Source: Sisyra terminalis (Eukaryota > Arthropoda > Insecta > Neuroptera > Sisyridae). From it: DNA of 64,000 bases. A program made the position numbers and the translations under genes. Where the stretch lies: assembly GCA_958496175.1 (NCBI GenBank), contig OY292280.1, forward strand, positions 5,642,001 to 5,706,000, read 5' to 3'. Positions 38,648-49,729 of this stretch are shown here, piece after piece. The notes below the pieces were generated by a model that was given only the letters and a program-made list of their open reading frames with translations, was not told the DNA's origin and made no database searches. Positions within the stretch are counted from its first letter, which is position 1. The number at the start of each line of letters is the position of its first letter.

Positions 38648-39240
38648 TTAAAAATATGGATGAAATTTGGGTTAACATGGCGGTAACTCGTAGAGCTTTT
38701 GTTAGTCGGCCGCTAGATGTCGCTGTACACAATAAGGCTTGGCCAAACTACTAATCACGGGTTATTAACTCACTAAGACAAGACCAGGATAGCCAAACTG
38801 GGTAGTAGCACTGTATAGCTAATGATAAACCGAAATAAACGTAATTGCCAGCGCCATTTACGTAGACACAAAATGGAACAGCGCCTGCGTTGGGAGCGTT
38901 AAAAGAGAGACTTGTATATGAAAGTCTCTTTCTTTGATGAGGGCAAGTGAAACAATCGAAGCAAGTAAAATGTAAGCGCATATTTCAAGCGCTTATTTCT
39001 GTAGGCTGGCGCTCATTGGTACTCGATTGCGCCTATTTTTAGTTACCATAAAAAGGTGCCTACTTAGATGGAGCTTCGTACGCCTCACTAGGTTCTTTTT
39101 TGACGCCATGTGCATGGTTTTTCCATTCTTACATATTAAAGAACCAAACGTAATTTTGTACAGCGCCATCTAGCGGTTGTTTGGTAGAAACTTTAGGATT
39201 TACCGACATTTTAACCCAAATTTTGTCCAGATTTTTTAAA
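38648..39240. mobile_element. Long-TIR element, about 593 bp
   Basis: Inverted ends of roughly 85 bp (GAAATTTGGGTTAACATGGC at left; reverse of GACATTTTAACCCAAATTT at right) include the shared GCCGCTAGATGTCGCTGTAC / GTACAGCGCCATCTAGCGG core. A CACGGG-type half element is inserted near 38757. Confidence 0.55.
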
Positions 39241-39827
39241 CTCCAAATTGAACTTCTTATATAAATCTCTCATCTCTGATACAAATATTTGTTTCATGAT
39301 TATTTTTCTAATTTCTCTTATACGTTTTATTAAAAGGTTCTAAGGACCATTGCGATTTGTGAGAAGATGTAATTTTGGGTCCAAACTCTATACATAAATG
39401 TATATGAATGCACATTTGCCTAATGGTCTGTAATTGTATTTTTCAAAAATAATAAAAAAATAATAATAATAAAGTTATTTAAAATATTTCTTAGTAACTT
39501 ATACGAGAGAAACTATTGGAATGTAAAGTGCAATTTTAAGAAATATCTTAAATTCTAGTTACATATCAAAAAATGTATTCGAATTATTTAAAAATTATTT
39601 CAATAAAAAATTATGAAAAAAAAAACACTTAAATGAAATCACCACTTTGATGCTGTCAAACTATTTTTCCAGGAATGCAATGAGGGTGGTTGGGGGTTGT
39701 AGCGGCGATGGGGTGGATCTCGGCCGCGGGTACCCCAACTGGAGTCCTTCGGGGGTGATATAGAGCGGTTTCGACGTCGGGATCCAGTCCGGAGTTCGGG
39801 AATCCCAGAACCCAGACTGGTCTGATG

Positions 39828-39961
39828 TCAGAAATCGGAGTTCTTTTGCCGTTCTCTGGATCGTTGCTTCAGCAATACAATGCATATGAAAAGAAGTGCC
39901 AAAAGCGAGATGACTAACCCTGTAAGGGTATAAGTCGCATGGCGATATACTCCGGAAGATT
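39828..39961 (-). CDS. Cholinesterase-like gene, exon 7: transmembrane helix and stop
   Basis: The acceptor is GGTTTTTAG and the exon completes a Glu codon split with exon 6. A hydrophobic run (GLVISLLALLFICIVLL) is followed by KQRSRERQK, a normal stop-transfer signal, then NSDF and TGA at 39830-39828. Downstream the sequence is GC-rich and open in another frame for about 55 codons, so a longer or alternative tail cannot be excluded. Confidence 0.7.
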
Positions 39962-42900
39962 CTAAAAACCAATATCTTATAAAAAACTATCCACTATCCC
40001 ACTTTATTAATAATAAAAAGAGGCTATCAAGTGCTATCTTTCAACCCCACAAATCTACTACTGAATAGCTTCTAATTCCGTTTTTGTCTATATAACACAC
40101 AAAACCATGGAGATGTAATATAGAAGACTTATGCTTAAATTTATTTGACCCGGTAAGTGATCGCAGAACTAATCTTTCACCAACTATCATTTAAAAGCTT
40201 CAATTGAAATATTTTTGTAGAACATTTGATTTTCTTCAAAAATATAAAAAAAATATTTGATCATAGCTTATCAAATTTGTAATGGCATCATTATTCTTGA
40301 ATAATTTTGAAGAAAGTATCAAAAAATGCTTTGAAACCTTTTTTGTAGAGCATTTAATTTCCTACAAGAATTTCTACAAATTTTGCTCTGAAAATTAGTT
40401 TCTTTATGTGATACCAAATTCCAAAGATTAAGAATCCAGTTGTAAAAAGTAATCAATGTTGAAGACTCAATATTATGGAAGTAGTTGGTCTGACGAAAAT
40501 TTACAAGCAGGCCTTTTTTGTAGAGCATTTGATACCCTTTAAGAGTATATACTGTTTAATTCTTGCAGTGTTTAAGTCCAATAGCTTTGAGAAGAAATTG
40601 CGTTTTAAAAAAAAAGAGTCGATATTTTTGGTCCTACGTACTGTAAGGAGTATTCAAACATTTGAGTTCTACCCCCTATCTACGGCAATGGAAGATCTTA
40701 TGGAAGATCTTACTATGGAAGTCCCATACTGTGTTTTATTCAAGTGTTATATTTTACCGAAAACTCGAGGAATTTTCGTCATTTCCGTCGATTTGGTCAA
40801 TATTGGTTTTGGCTTTTCTGGATTTCTGGTCGTGTCCAAAAAGTGGTTCCAAAAAGAAGTACGTCGATCGAATTCCAGATTATCTCCCGAATTTGTTTCG
40901 AAGTTAACAGAAGAATATCCTCCTAAGTTTTGTATGTAGATATTATTTTTTGATGATGGAGTCCAAATGTTGAACGATTTGCCTGGAGTTGGATTCCTAT
41001 AATCATTAATGTCACATACAGTAGGAAAATTATTTCCAGGGGGTTAAAAGGATACTTTTTTAGTATAGGAAAATTAATCTTACCCGAATTTGATAAAGTT
41101 AGCCCAAAAACTTTTAATCTTTTTCATCAGTTGCATCTCAAACTGTCTACCCCGGCGTCGCATCAACTGCTGGAACAAAGTGGGACCAAACAGGAATGAT
41201 AATGGCGACGAGAATACAAGTTCCGAATTGTTGGCTTCATGTAAAAATTTGTAGACATACGTGGGTTGAGATTTGAGTGTTAAAAAGCGAATATATTTAA
41301 CAATTGGGGCATAAAATTTTGCATCAATTAGTAGAGTTTTGAGCCGTTCTAGCAATTCTTCGATGTTCTCCGAATCATTTTCGAAATAGAACCAAATAAT
41401 GCAGTTCGTTATCAACTTCTCATATTCGGGGTCAATGGAATAAATTTGAAGAATTTCCGGAAGAATTTCTTTTGAGATAATATTGAACAACTCCTTGTAC
41501 GTTTTCGGATCCTTCAACTTCAGCCATAGCTCGGGTAGTTCTACAAGTACAGTATCAACTTCCTTAGTATCAAAACAAAACAATGACAAGTACCGTAGAT
41601 GAAGTTCCGTTTTGCATATAAAGTAATTCACTATATGCACTTTTAATTCCAAAAAAATGTCAAACAAAATTCATTCCAGAATAATCGATTCCGGGAACTC
41701 CACAACAAGAAAATGATTGACACTATTTGCAAAGTCGACTATGTCCAAAATTGGAAGGCGTTATGAACAATTTGATCAATCTTCGATGTATCAGAACATC
41801 ATACCAATATAATAATTATTGTCTCAACTTTCAACTAACTGTTTGTTGTCATTGGTTTCAACTGTCATTTGATTCAATTGCCAATTTCTGTCATTTATCA
41901 GTTTTATCAGTGTTGAGCTGTGAATATTTCCCAGAAAGTTATTAGTTTTCAATTAATCGATTTAATTGACGGCTCATGTCCCTTTTAGTGACATCAATAT
42001 CTGGCAACGTTGTATTTTCTACTATTTTTTTTATAAAGTTCGCGATTTTTTTGTTAAATCAGTTTTAATATCGTATAATTTGCTCCTTTATTGGTTTTCA
42101 ATGTGATTTGATTTAATCGTGAGTTCAATTAAAATCGAAGTTGAAAATGCAACGTTGCCAAATATTGAAGTCACTAAACATAAGACACGAAATATAAGAA
42201 AGAATATAATAATATAGGAAGTATAACTTCAAAAAATCGAATGAAGCGTATTTATGAAAATAAAATTTGTAGCAAGTTTTTGAATCCAAAAATTGTTTGT
42301 GGCCTATAAATATATAGCATCTTCATCTTGCAAGTACGCTATTCAAAATTTACTGTACTAATTATCATAGTCGACTTTACATATATTGTTTATATATAAA
42401 CTTAATAGCAAACCTGTGATAATGTCAAGCTGATTAAATCCAATCATAACAGGAATATCAAGAAACTTCCCCTCTTGTATTGCTTGGAGTACATCCACGT
42501 TTATAAATTGCTCATTTGTTGACAGAAACATATCAGAAACTGGTCCAAGATCGAAAGATCTCTTAAAAATAAATCAATGTTTGTTATAACTGTCGGGGAT
42601 AAATTGTCGGGGATGTTTTGTCTGAGGATATTTTGTCGGGGGATCAAGATGCTTGGCACGATATATCGATATAGTGATCATATTGTGTCAGGCGTCTTGG
42701 TCCCCGGACAATTGATCCTTCGAATATTAATTACTATTTTTTTTGAATTCTAGTTTTTTCGTTAAGGAAGTTGGTGAAATCTGCAAGCTTGGTATCCAAA
42801 AAAAATCTTTATAACATTAAAAACTCGCTTGAATTTTTGCTGTAGTAAACTTTTTTGTTCTCAATCTAAGAATTCTTAACCAAAGGATACCTGACCTATC

Positions 42901-44204
42901 CTGAACTTATTAAAAAGAGAAATAGGTCACTCCGATTTAAAAAATCTCGGACGACACTGGAGGGATGGATTCAACCAGGAAATACAGGAAATTAAATTTG
43001 CTTTCTGGTAGAAATCAGAAAAAAGTAATATAACCTTGAAAAATGTAGGAAAAGAAAGGAAGCGAATAGGAATTCTGGATTTGTTTCAAAGTGCATCTGG
43101 AGATCCATATCAAGGGCAACGGGGAATGCTACCATTAGATAAAAAATTTAATCCAAAATTGCTTACATTTGGCGGAAAATTGGTGATGATTTCTTCTGGA
43201 TTCTTATTGCGTAGACATTCTAGGGTTGATCGATTGTTATCCAAAGGACATTGCAGATGTTTTACGATCATTTTCGAAGCACTGATAATTTCCGATGCGT
43301 TATGGCGTAGATCCCATATAGATTTGATGGACCCAACCATGATAATGGCGCGCGAAAACAAATTTTTTGTTCTTGGTGATATCAAATGATACAGGACACT
43401 AATCGCTCCGGAATCTTGGCCCATTAGTGTAACACTGGATGAATCTCCACCAAAACTAGCGATATTTTCATGGACCCACAATAACGCCATATACTGATCT
43501 AATAATCCAAAATTCCCCCTTAAATCCCGATCTCCGAAACACAAAAATCCCAGTGCGTGCAATCGGTAGTTCAGGGTGACCACCACAACGCCTTCGGCTG
43601 CCAAATCTTGGCCGGAAATTTGATGAAGTGCATTTAATCGATTAAAATCAATTCCATCTATATACACTACCACAGGAACTTGACCCATTCGTTCGGAAAC
43701 CTAAAATTTGAAGGTGAAGTTTTTTTTTTCAAGTTTTGGAATGGAAACTTACTACTGGTGTCCAAATGTTGATGAAGAGGCAATCTTCGCTTTGTCGTTG
43801 AGAAAATTCGGAATTGTCGCTTAAATGAGGGCAGTTGGGAGGATTGTTGGATGCCACCAAAGTCCGGTTCCATCCAGGATGTTTTTTCGGAGGCTGAAAC
43901 ATTTGAAATTTAATTGCTTTGTTAAATTCGCTGGTTTCCCTTACAGAAAATCGATTGATGCCCACTGGTGGAACAGCATAGGGAATCCCCAAATATGCAT
44001 GGATTGGTCCTGGATAACTTTCTGGATAAATCTGAATCTGATGCAAAAATTTTTGTCATCCAAAATAAAAGCACATGATTGAAACATTACCCCAATTAAA
44101 ATGCCTTGGCGAAGTTTAACACTTGGTTCTTGACTAGATATCCTCACAAATGTGAATAGAAATCCAAAAATCGAAGTAAATGTTGGATTTTTTACAAAAA
44201 TCAT
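39828..44204 (-). CDS. Membrane-anchored, catalytically dead cholinesterase-like adhesion protein (neuroligin/gliotactin type), seven exons
   Basis: Exons in transcript order on the minus strand: 44204-44091, 44037-43753, 43700-43167, 42561-42414, 41630-41084, 40996-40758 and 39961-39828. All have GT..AG borders, phases agree, and the total is 2001 bases (666 aa). The product has a signal peptide (residues 1 to about 23) and a carboxylesterase fold (YLGIPYAVPPVG, SEDCLFINIWTPV, LNYRLHALGF, GNFGLLDQYMALLWV, ASFGGD). A single membrane helix at about 633-653 is followed by a short basic tail. The nucleophile motif GESAG is replaced by GQDSG (Ser to Asp, about residue 229), and the usual ASHGDELPYLFG region reads FSSPLSFLFG, so the His is lost. 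An adhesion or receptor role like neuroligin, gliotactin or neurotactin is inferred; I cannot name the orthologue. The 3' half has an inverted copy at 61.2-63.2 kb. Confidence 0.8.
41084..41630 (-). CDS. Cholinesterase-like gene, exon 5
   Basis: The exon begins at the acceptor GCATATAG and completes a Val codon begun in exon 4. It encodes the C-terminal lobe of the fold: helices with a DAKFYAPIVKYIRFL stretch, then SFLFGPTLFQQL, then KKIKSFWANFIKFG, which matches the esterase motif for a helix ending WTNFAKTG. Exon 5 is duplicated with the same amino-acid sequence and at least two synonymous changes at 61367-61913. Confidence 0.82.
41971..42187. mobile_element. MITE of a sister family (GGCTCATGTCCC)
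   Basis: Has CTGGCAACGTTG and CAACGTTGCC inverted ends and an AT-rich palindromic core like the GGCTCAAGT family but different outer bases. It lies in intron 4 of the cholinesterase-like gene. Another copy is at about 53629-53838; fragments are at about 24228-24300 and 48130-48185. Confidence 0.55.
42188..42413. other. Rest of intron 4 of the cholinesterase-like gene
   Basis: AT-rich, no features beyond the MITE to its left. Confidence 0.5.
43167..43700 (-). CDS. Cholinesterase-like gene, exon 3 (nucleophile-elbow region)
   Basis: The acceptor is ATTTTAG at 43701-43707 and the donor GTAAGC follows a phase-0 Asn codon. The exon encodes the central alpha/beta-hydrolase segment. The oxyanion motif usually written HGG reads DGI, and the elbow reads LMGQDSGAISV where esterases have LFGESAGGASV. 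Both changes argue against hydrolase activity. Confidence 0.82.
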
Positions 44205-46119
44205 AATAAATATCAATATTTGTTAATGGTTTCATGAAAATTATACGCACTACCCGAGTATTGGCTGGTGTGTTAATAATATAAGATCAGTTCCGGTATG
44301 GTCACCATTCAGTTGCAAACCGGAAGCATATTGTTTTGAGAAATATTTCAATAGGGGGGAACCACTGCTCATAATCATAAATATTTTTGTTGCTCTATTA
44401 TATTAAATAATGATTTTTTTTTAATTTCATAAAAAAAATTATTGAGTACTGAAAAATTTAATCGACATTTTCGTTTGTTAATAAGCAAACTTAAAATGAT
44501 ACAAATTCAAGGGGTCAAGCAAATTTTGAAAAAAAAAAACGATTTTATATTATTAAATTGGCATTGAAACTCTATATCGATTAGAAAACAATTTTTGAGT
44601 TTTCCAAAAATTTATATTGCCAATCGATGGAGAATCGTTTGTGATTTTTTTTCGTTTGTGAAAATCAACTTTTCCTATAATGAGTTTATAACGTTGAAAT
44701 TGTGCAATAATATAACATGCATTTTTAGGGAATTGGAATTTTATTATTATTTTAAATGTTAAGCTTTCAAAGTGCCTATTTTAGCAGAAATTGTAGTCTA
44801 GTGAGAATTTATAAATCATATCTTTAATATCAATTATTGCCTTTGATTTAAAGTGAATAATAATAGCATTTGTTGATAAGATAACTTGGCCGAAATTTCA
44901 TTAATTCTATAAAACCCCTAACAAATAATATGAATTTTATATAGCGAAAAAAATGAACAAGGAAAATATTTCGATAAATTATTCCAAGTCACGTGTTTTG
45001 AATATTTATGGAAAATTATAATTATATCGATTGCATTTTTTTCCAAAAATCCCATAAGATTTATATAATTATAAGTTTTAACGATATTAACATAATATAA
45101 CTATTAATAGACTCAAAAAATTTTTGATCCTTGTGCTGCCATCTATGGCACATTGTTAGCACTATCTTAGTTTGCCGTAAATAATACAGATGGATATTTT
45201 AGTCACAAACTTCTATTGAACTTTAGCCAAGTCCCGTAAGGAATTCTCCAATTACTTTTAGATCACTAGGATTACTAGCTAGCGAAATTCCAAACGTGTC
45301 AAACTACTTACATTTTACACTTTTTTTTTATTGTTTTTTTATAGACAAATATCGTTTTGATAAATCGTTACAGTAAAATAGATTAAATTATGCAAGAAAA
45401 AAACAAAAGGTAACCATTGGTGTCTTACAGTATAATATGTGAATCACCTGTTCCCAAATCCTGTAATATGTATTAACCATTTACCCATTATGTGCAAAAA
45501 ATAAACAAATTTTTCAAGCTGAGTACCCAAAAGTTGGATAATAAGGAAAGGTAAGACTGGCAATAATGTAATTTTAATAATTTTCACCAAATCGTTTATT
45601 CAATCCTACACAAACACTTGTCGGGAACTTGGTTGGGCTGGGGAGCCGGATTTGTAGTCGGAAGTATGGAGCCGGAAGATTAAAAGGAGCCGGAGCTGAA
45701 ATATTGATTTTCATGAAGCTGGAATCGGAGTCATTATAATTTACACCGACTCCAGCTCCTGGCAATCTTTTATTGAAAACAGAAAAGTATATTCATAAAA
45801 AAACGGTTTTTAATCAACTACCGTAGTAAAATTGTTCTAAAAAGGATTTGAACCCATAGTTTATAACCTGTGATCCCGGAGCCGGAGTCACCTAAAATTG
45901 GCTCCGGAGATTAAACCAACTTATTTCACCTCCCCAACCCTGCAACCTAGATCCCCTAATACACAATTTTGTTAAAACGATACAAATGAACCCTTATGGA
46001 GACAAGTTTATACCTCTTAAACGGTATGCATTTCTAACACAATTCCAAACTTTATACTTTAATCCTTTCAAAGAACAAATCGGATTTTTCTCAAAATGAT
46101 TTTCTTTTCTTTTGGCAGG
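44205..46119. other. Divergent intergenic region between the cholinesterase-like and SRA1 genes
   Basis: 1.9 kb between two outward-facing start codons. Apart from the GAGCCGGA element it is AT-rich. It should hold the promoters of both genes and an untranslated first exon of the SRA1-type gene; no clear core promoter was recognised. Confidence 0.5.
45625..45950. repeat. GAGCCGGA-rich element between the divergent genes
   Basis: Repeated GGAGCCGGA / GACTCCAGCTCC motifs in inverted halves, with TTGGGCTGGGGAGCC at the left and AACCCTGC at the right (reversed GCAGGGTTGGGGAGG). It resembles common insect interspersed repeats with hAT-style CAGGGTTGGG ends. Confidence 0.45.
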
Positions 46120-46427
46120 ATGGAACCCAAAAATGCCAATCCAGAAACCAACGAACCATCGAATAGTGGTAGTAAATTAATTAACCTATAATATTTAATC
46201 CATCATCTCTCTTTTTAGATGAGCAAAAACCAAAATTTCCACCCGGATGGAACGATCCACCTACGTTAAATCCAACCCGGGAAACTACCAAAAAAAGTGC
46301 ACTAACCAAACGAGTGGCATTCCCTCTATTTGGAAATGCTCCAAGTACAACTAGCTTCGACCCCAAAGGGGTCGTCTTACCACCCCCTGGGGATAGTGCA
46401 ACAATTGCAAAGGATTTGAACAAATAA
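46120..46427 (+). CDS. SRA1: Short SRA1-type protein (N-terminal GWNDPP module only), two exons
   Basis: Exon 1 is 46120-46168 (acceptor TTTGGCAG just before the ATG, donor GTAGTA). Exon 2 is 46219-46427 (acceptor CTTTTTAG). They join in phase for 85 aa. The second exon has PPGWNDPPTLNP and SALTKRVAFP, matching the N-terminal SRA1 signature (ERGWNDPP ... LLTKRVAAP in the human protein). Family knowledge: SRA1 protein is a coregulator, and its C-terminal helical domain is shared with Sec31. That domain is absent here: translation ends at LNK-stop, and no further plus-strand exon is evident before the convergent KRTCAP2 gene. The product may be a natural short form, or the rest may lie elsewhere. 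AATAAA at 46640-46645 would place the 3' UTR over the last exon of KRTCAP2. The leader is spliced; its upstream exon was not found. Confidence 0.75.
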
Positions 46428-46514
46428 CAACGAAACTTGTGTGAATGTTTATTTATGTGTTGTATTTTTTATCAAAAGAAAAAAAATCTATAAAATTATA
46501 TCACAAATGTGGAT

Positions 46515-49059
46515 TTATTTCTTCTTTTTGCCGGTGTGAACAACTTTGGGTTGCACCTTCTCCGTGGCGGAATACGTTTTTTGAGAAATCGCATACACGA
46601 AGTATAGATGAACAATTGAAAAGAGTAAACTGAAACAAAAATAAACGCTATTAGTTTGGGGGATTAAATTATAATAATTTGCAAAACTTGAATCATTTTC
46701 GAGTTTATTCCAAATCGAGATCCTTCCACCCACTATAAAGCACCGATTCTCAACTGTTTATGAGCTATATCTCGAATAAGTTTCTTAATTCTCCTTATCA
46801 TATTCGTAATATAATTTTTTAAAGAATACAATAGTAGAACGTTGAATTTCATAAACATTTCTTCCAATAGCTGAAGTCCGTTGAATTGTAAATTCACGTA
46901 TGTTAGTGAAAATAATCGATTTTCTGATCAGTTTATAAAATTCAACATCCTACATTCTAAAAAAACGAGCAATTCAAAGTTTTTTTATCGTTGAACTCTG
47001 ATAGATCCTTTAGTTATTTTAAAAATTTTACTTAATTTATCGAAATTCTTACCAGGTACTAAGACAAATCCTGTGAACCAATCCACCACTGAACAAAGCA
47101 AACAGAAGACATAGGATAACTGAAATAAAATTTATATAATATTAAATCCAATAGTAATAACCATTATAGCTAGCACATATTTTTTGTTTCAATGCATAAA
47201 AATGTCAGTTATATCATAAATTATAAAAAACGGCAAAAGCTTGCGCTTTTTTCGACCAGAAAATATATTTAAGGCCGTTGAATTGCCTATTTCCTTCTAT
47301 GTGTAATCATTAGGATGATTTTTTTTTTTGACTTTTTTTGGTCCCATCGTGAAATTTTGTTGGAAATACCAAAAAAAAAAAATCTCTGAAAGTTTAAGCC
47401 CTTAATATTAATTTTAAGTCCTCGACCAAGACGTGTAAAGATTTCCCATTGAAAATACACGGAAACTCTGATTTTTTATTTTTAAATTTCTATATCTCAG
47501 CGGCATTTCATGGGATCGCTTTTACCGAAGATGGTTTTTTCCTAGAATTAAACGCTCTACAAAAGTGCCTATTGCGACAAAGTCGTAACTCACACCGGTG
47601 AGGTAGTACGGGTCACTGAACCTGATTTTTCCATAAAATTCGCGTTTTTTTGCATTTATCTCGTAAATAACAAGAGCTACGGAAAAATTATAAATGAAAA
47701 ACTTGTAGAGAATTTGATTTCCTACAAAAAAGTTCCGGTAGACCAAATCGCGAAAATCAATATTAAACGAGATATTAAGCCTTGAATTTTATGGACAAAT
47801 CAGGTTCAGTGGCCCGTACTACCTCACCGGTGTGAGTTACGACTTTGTCGCACTGGGCACTTTTGTAGAGCGTTTAATTCTGAGAAAAACCCATCTTCGG
47901 TAAAAGCGATCCCATGAAATGCCGCTGAGATATAGAAATTGAAAAATAAAAAATCAGAGTTTCCGTGTATTTTCAATGAGAAATCTTTACACGTCTTGGT
48001 CGAGTACTTAAAATTAATATTAAGGGTTCAAACTTTCAGTGATTTTTTTTTTGGTATTATCAACAAAATTTCACGATGGAACCAAAAAAAAAATCACCCT
48101 AGTAATCATAGACGTTAACGAAAGTTAAACACATGCAACGTTGCCAGATATTGACGTCCCTAATAGGGACATGAACTGTCAATTGTACATCACACATCAA
48201 AAACCATGTAATTAAATGGTATTTAACGTTATTTTTTGGCGCAAGGCTCTGTTTACTTGGTCAAAATCTGGCAACATTGCATTTTCTACTTTGTATATTA
48301 TTCTATTCACGATTTTTTTGTTGATTCTATTCAAATGATACGATTTTCAGCTCATGTGTACTTTAGCACACCCACAATCTGGCAATGTTGCATTTTCGAC
48401 TTTGTTTTTAATTTAATTCGCGTTTAAATCGGTCTATAATGAAAATTTAGCCCCAAAAGAGGAATTATACCATATTAGAAATAAATCATCAAAAAAATCG
48501 CGAATTTAATTAAAAACAAAGTCGAAAATGCAATATTGCCAGATTGTGGGAGTGCTAAAGTACCCTTGAGCCCGATTTTCAATTTTGTTGCGACATTTTC
48601 TTTGTGGGTCGATTTATTCGCAAATTAAAAGAAAAACACAATAGAAAATACAACGTTGCCAGATTTAACCGGCCTAAAAGGCACTAGAACCGTTTTTTCT
48701 TTTCGGGGACTATCAATTCCAAATTTACCTTCTGGAAACATTTTCGCCTGAACTCCTTTTCCAAATAAAATTGTCTCCAAATTTCCGACCGCCTAAAAAA
48801 CAAAAATTAATCTTACAATTGTTCGGTAGTTTAATCAAATAACTTACCGTTAAAGCGAAAACAAATATCCATGAGCCAATAAATCCACCCAAAATGGGCG
48901 AGTTGGCCAAAACCGGCTTATAAAGTTGCATAGCCGAAAATAACAAAATGGTTAGTATTGCCGAAAGTAGGCATGATGTATTACTTTGCAAAACAGCTGC
49001 AAGAACAAAGTTATTATTGGAATATAATTCACAAATTTATAGAAACAAATCTTACCCAT
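46515..49059 (-). CDS. KRTCAP2: KRTCAP2 (KCP2), oligosaccharyltransferase subunit, five exons
   Basis: Exons on the minus strand are 49059-49056, 48996-48848, 48792-48729, 47119-47053 and 46629-46515, giving 399 bases (132 aa); the human protein is 136 aa. All borders are GT..AG and phases agree. Diagnostic stretches are SAMQLYKPVLANS, AVGNLETILFGKGVQAKMFP (human [22 protein letters not shown]) and LFSGGLVHRIC. The protein is mostly hydrophobic with three or four membrane helices and a basic end (HTGKKKK). Family knowledge: KCP2 is a small ER membrane subunit of the STT3A-type OST complex, which N-glycosylates proteins during translocation. The start MAV fits the family; an in-frame ATG two codons upstream (49065) is possible, and an out-of-frame one precedes it. 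AATAAA is at 46453-46448. Intron 3 (1.6 kb) holds a 787-bp palindromic element and nested MITEs. Confidence 0.9.
47313..48099. mobile_element. Family 2 palindrome in KRTCAP2 intron 3
   Basis: 787 bp, TA-flanked, same arm content as 12825-13834, with a shorter centre. It inserted in an intron of an essential-type gene without touching splice sites. Confidence 0.7.
48349..48572. mobile_element. hAT-like MITE nested in a related MITE
   Basis: 224 bp flanked by CGATTTTC (48341-48348, 48573-48580). The host sequence (about 48240-48348 plus 48573-48690) has its own CTGGCAACATTGC / CAACGTTGCCAG inverted ends, so one member inserted into the middle of a diverged cousin. It lies in KRTCAP2 intron 3. 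Confidence 0.75.
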
Positions 49060-49729
49060 TTTCATTAAATTTCATTAGAATAAAACTTGGAAAGTTTAAC
49101 GTGTCGCGATTTTGACGTAAAGTCTTCTCAGTCCCCCTTCATTCCCTTTTAAGTAACTATCATCGAAAATCCGTCAGGTGGCGATAGTAGTTTGCACATC
49201 AATAATCAACATAATTATCATAAATAATATCAGGATACCTTTAAACTTCTAGTATTTGACTTCAAAATTGCTTCGCTTCAAAATTTGCCCAAAATCTTTT
49301 CATTTTACTTTTACAAAGCATCTTTTTTGCTTGAAAACATAAATACGCTAGCAGCATCTATCGGCAAAAATTTTGAGTTGTAGTTGAATTATCCCGGCTT
49401 AGTTGCGTCATCTAGCAGCAATCGAACGAAATAAATAAATAAATTCTCTTGATCGTAACAATTATTGGCCTATTTTTGTATTAAATTAAAATTCCTGAAT
49501 TTATGTACCTTAAGTTCAAATCGAATTTATGTGTTAGAAATTTGGATTTTGTTCTGGAATTTAAATCCAAGCACAAACACAGTTGTACGATGCATTCGTT
49601 TGTAGTGCCATCTACATTATTTAAAACGAAGTTATATTCAAAGCGATTTCTGATTTCTAAGCTAGGGGAGATATATTATTTCTTGTTTGTAATTTGTATT
49701 AAAAATTTTTTAAAATACTTTAGATATTT

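Noticed and set aside
40475..40939. Plus-strand open frame of 154 codons
   Set aside because: It is antisense to exon 6 of the cholinesterase-like gene; the minus-strand reading has splice sites, phase agreement and family similarity.
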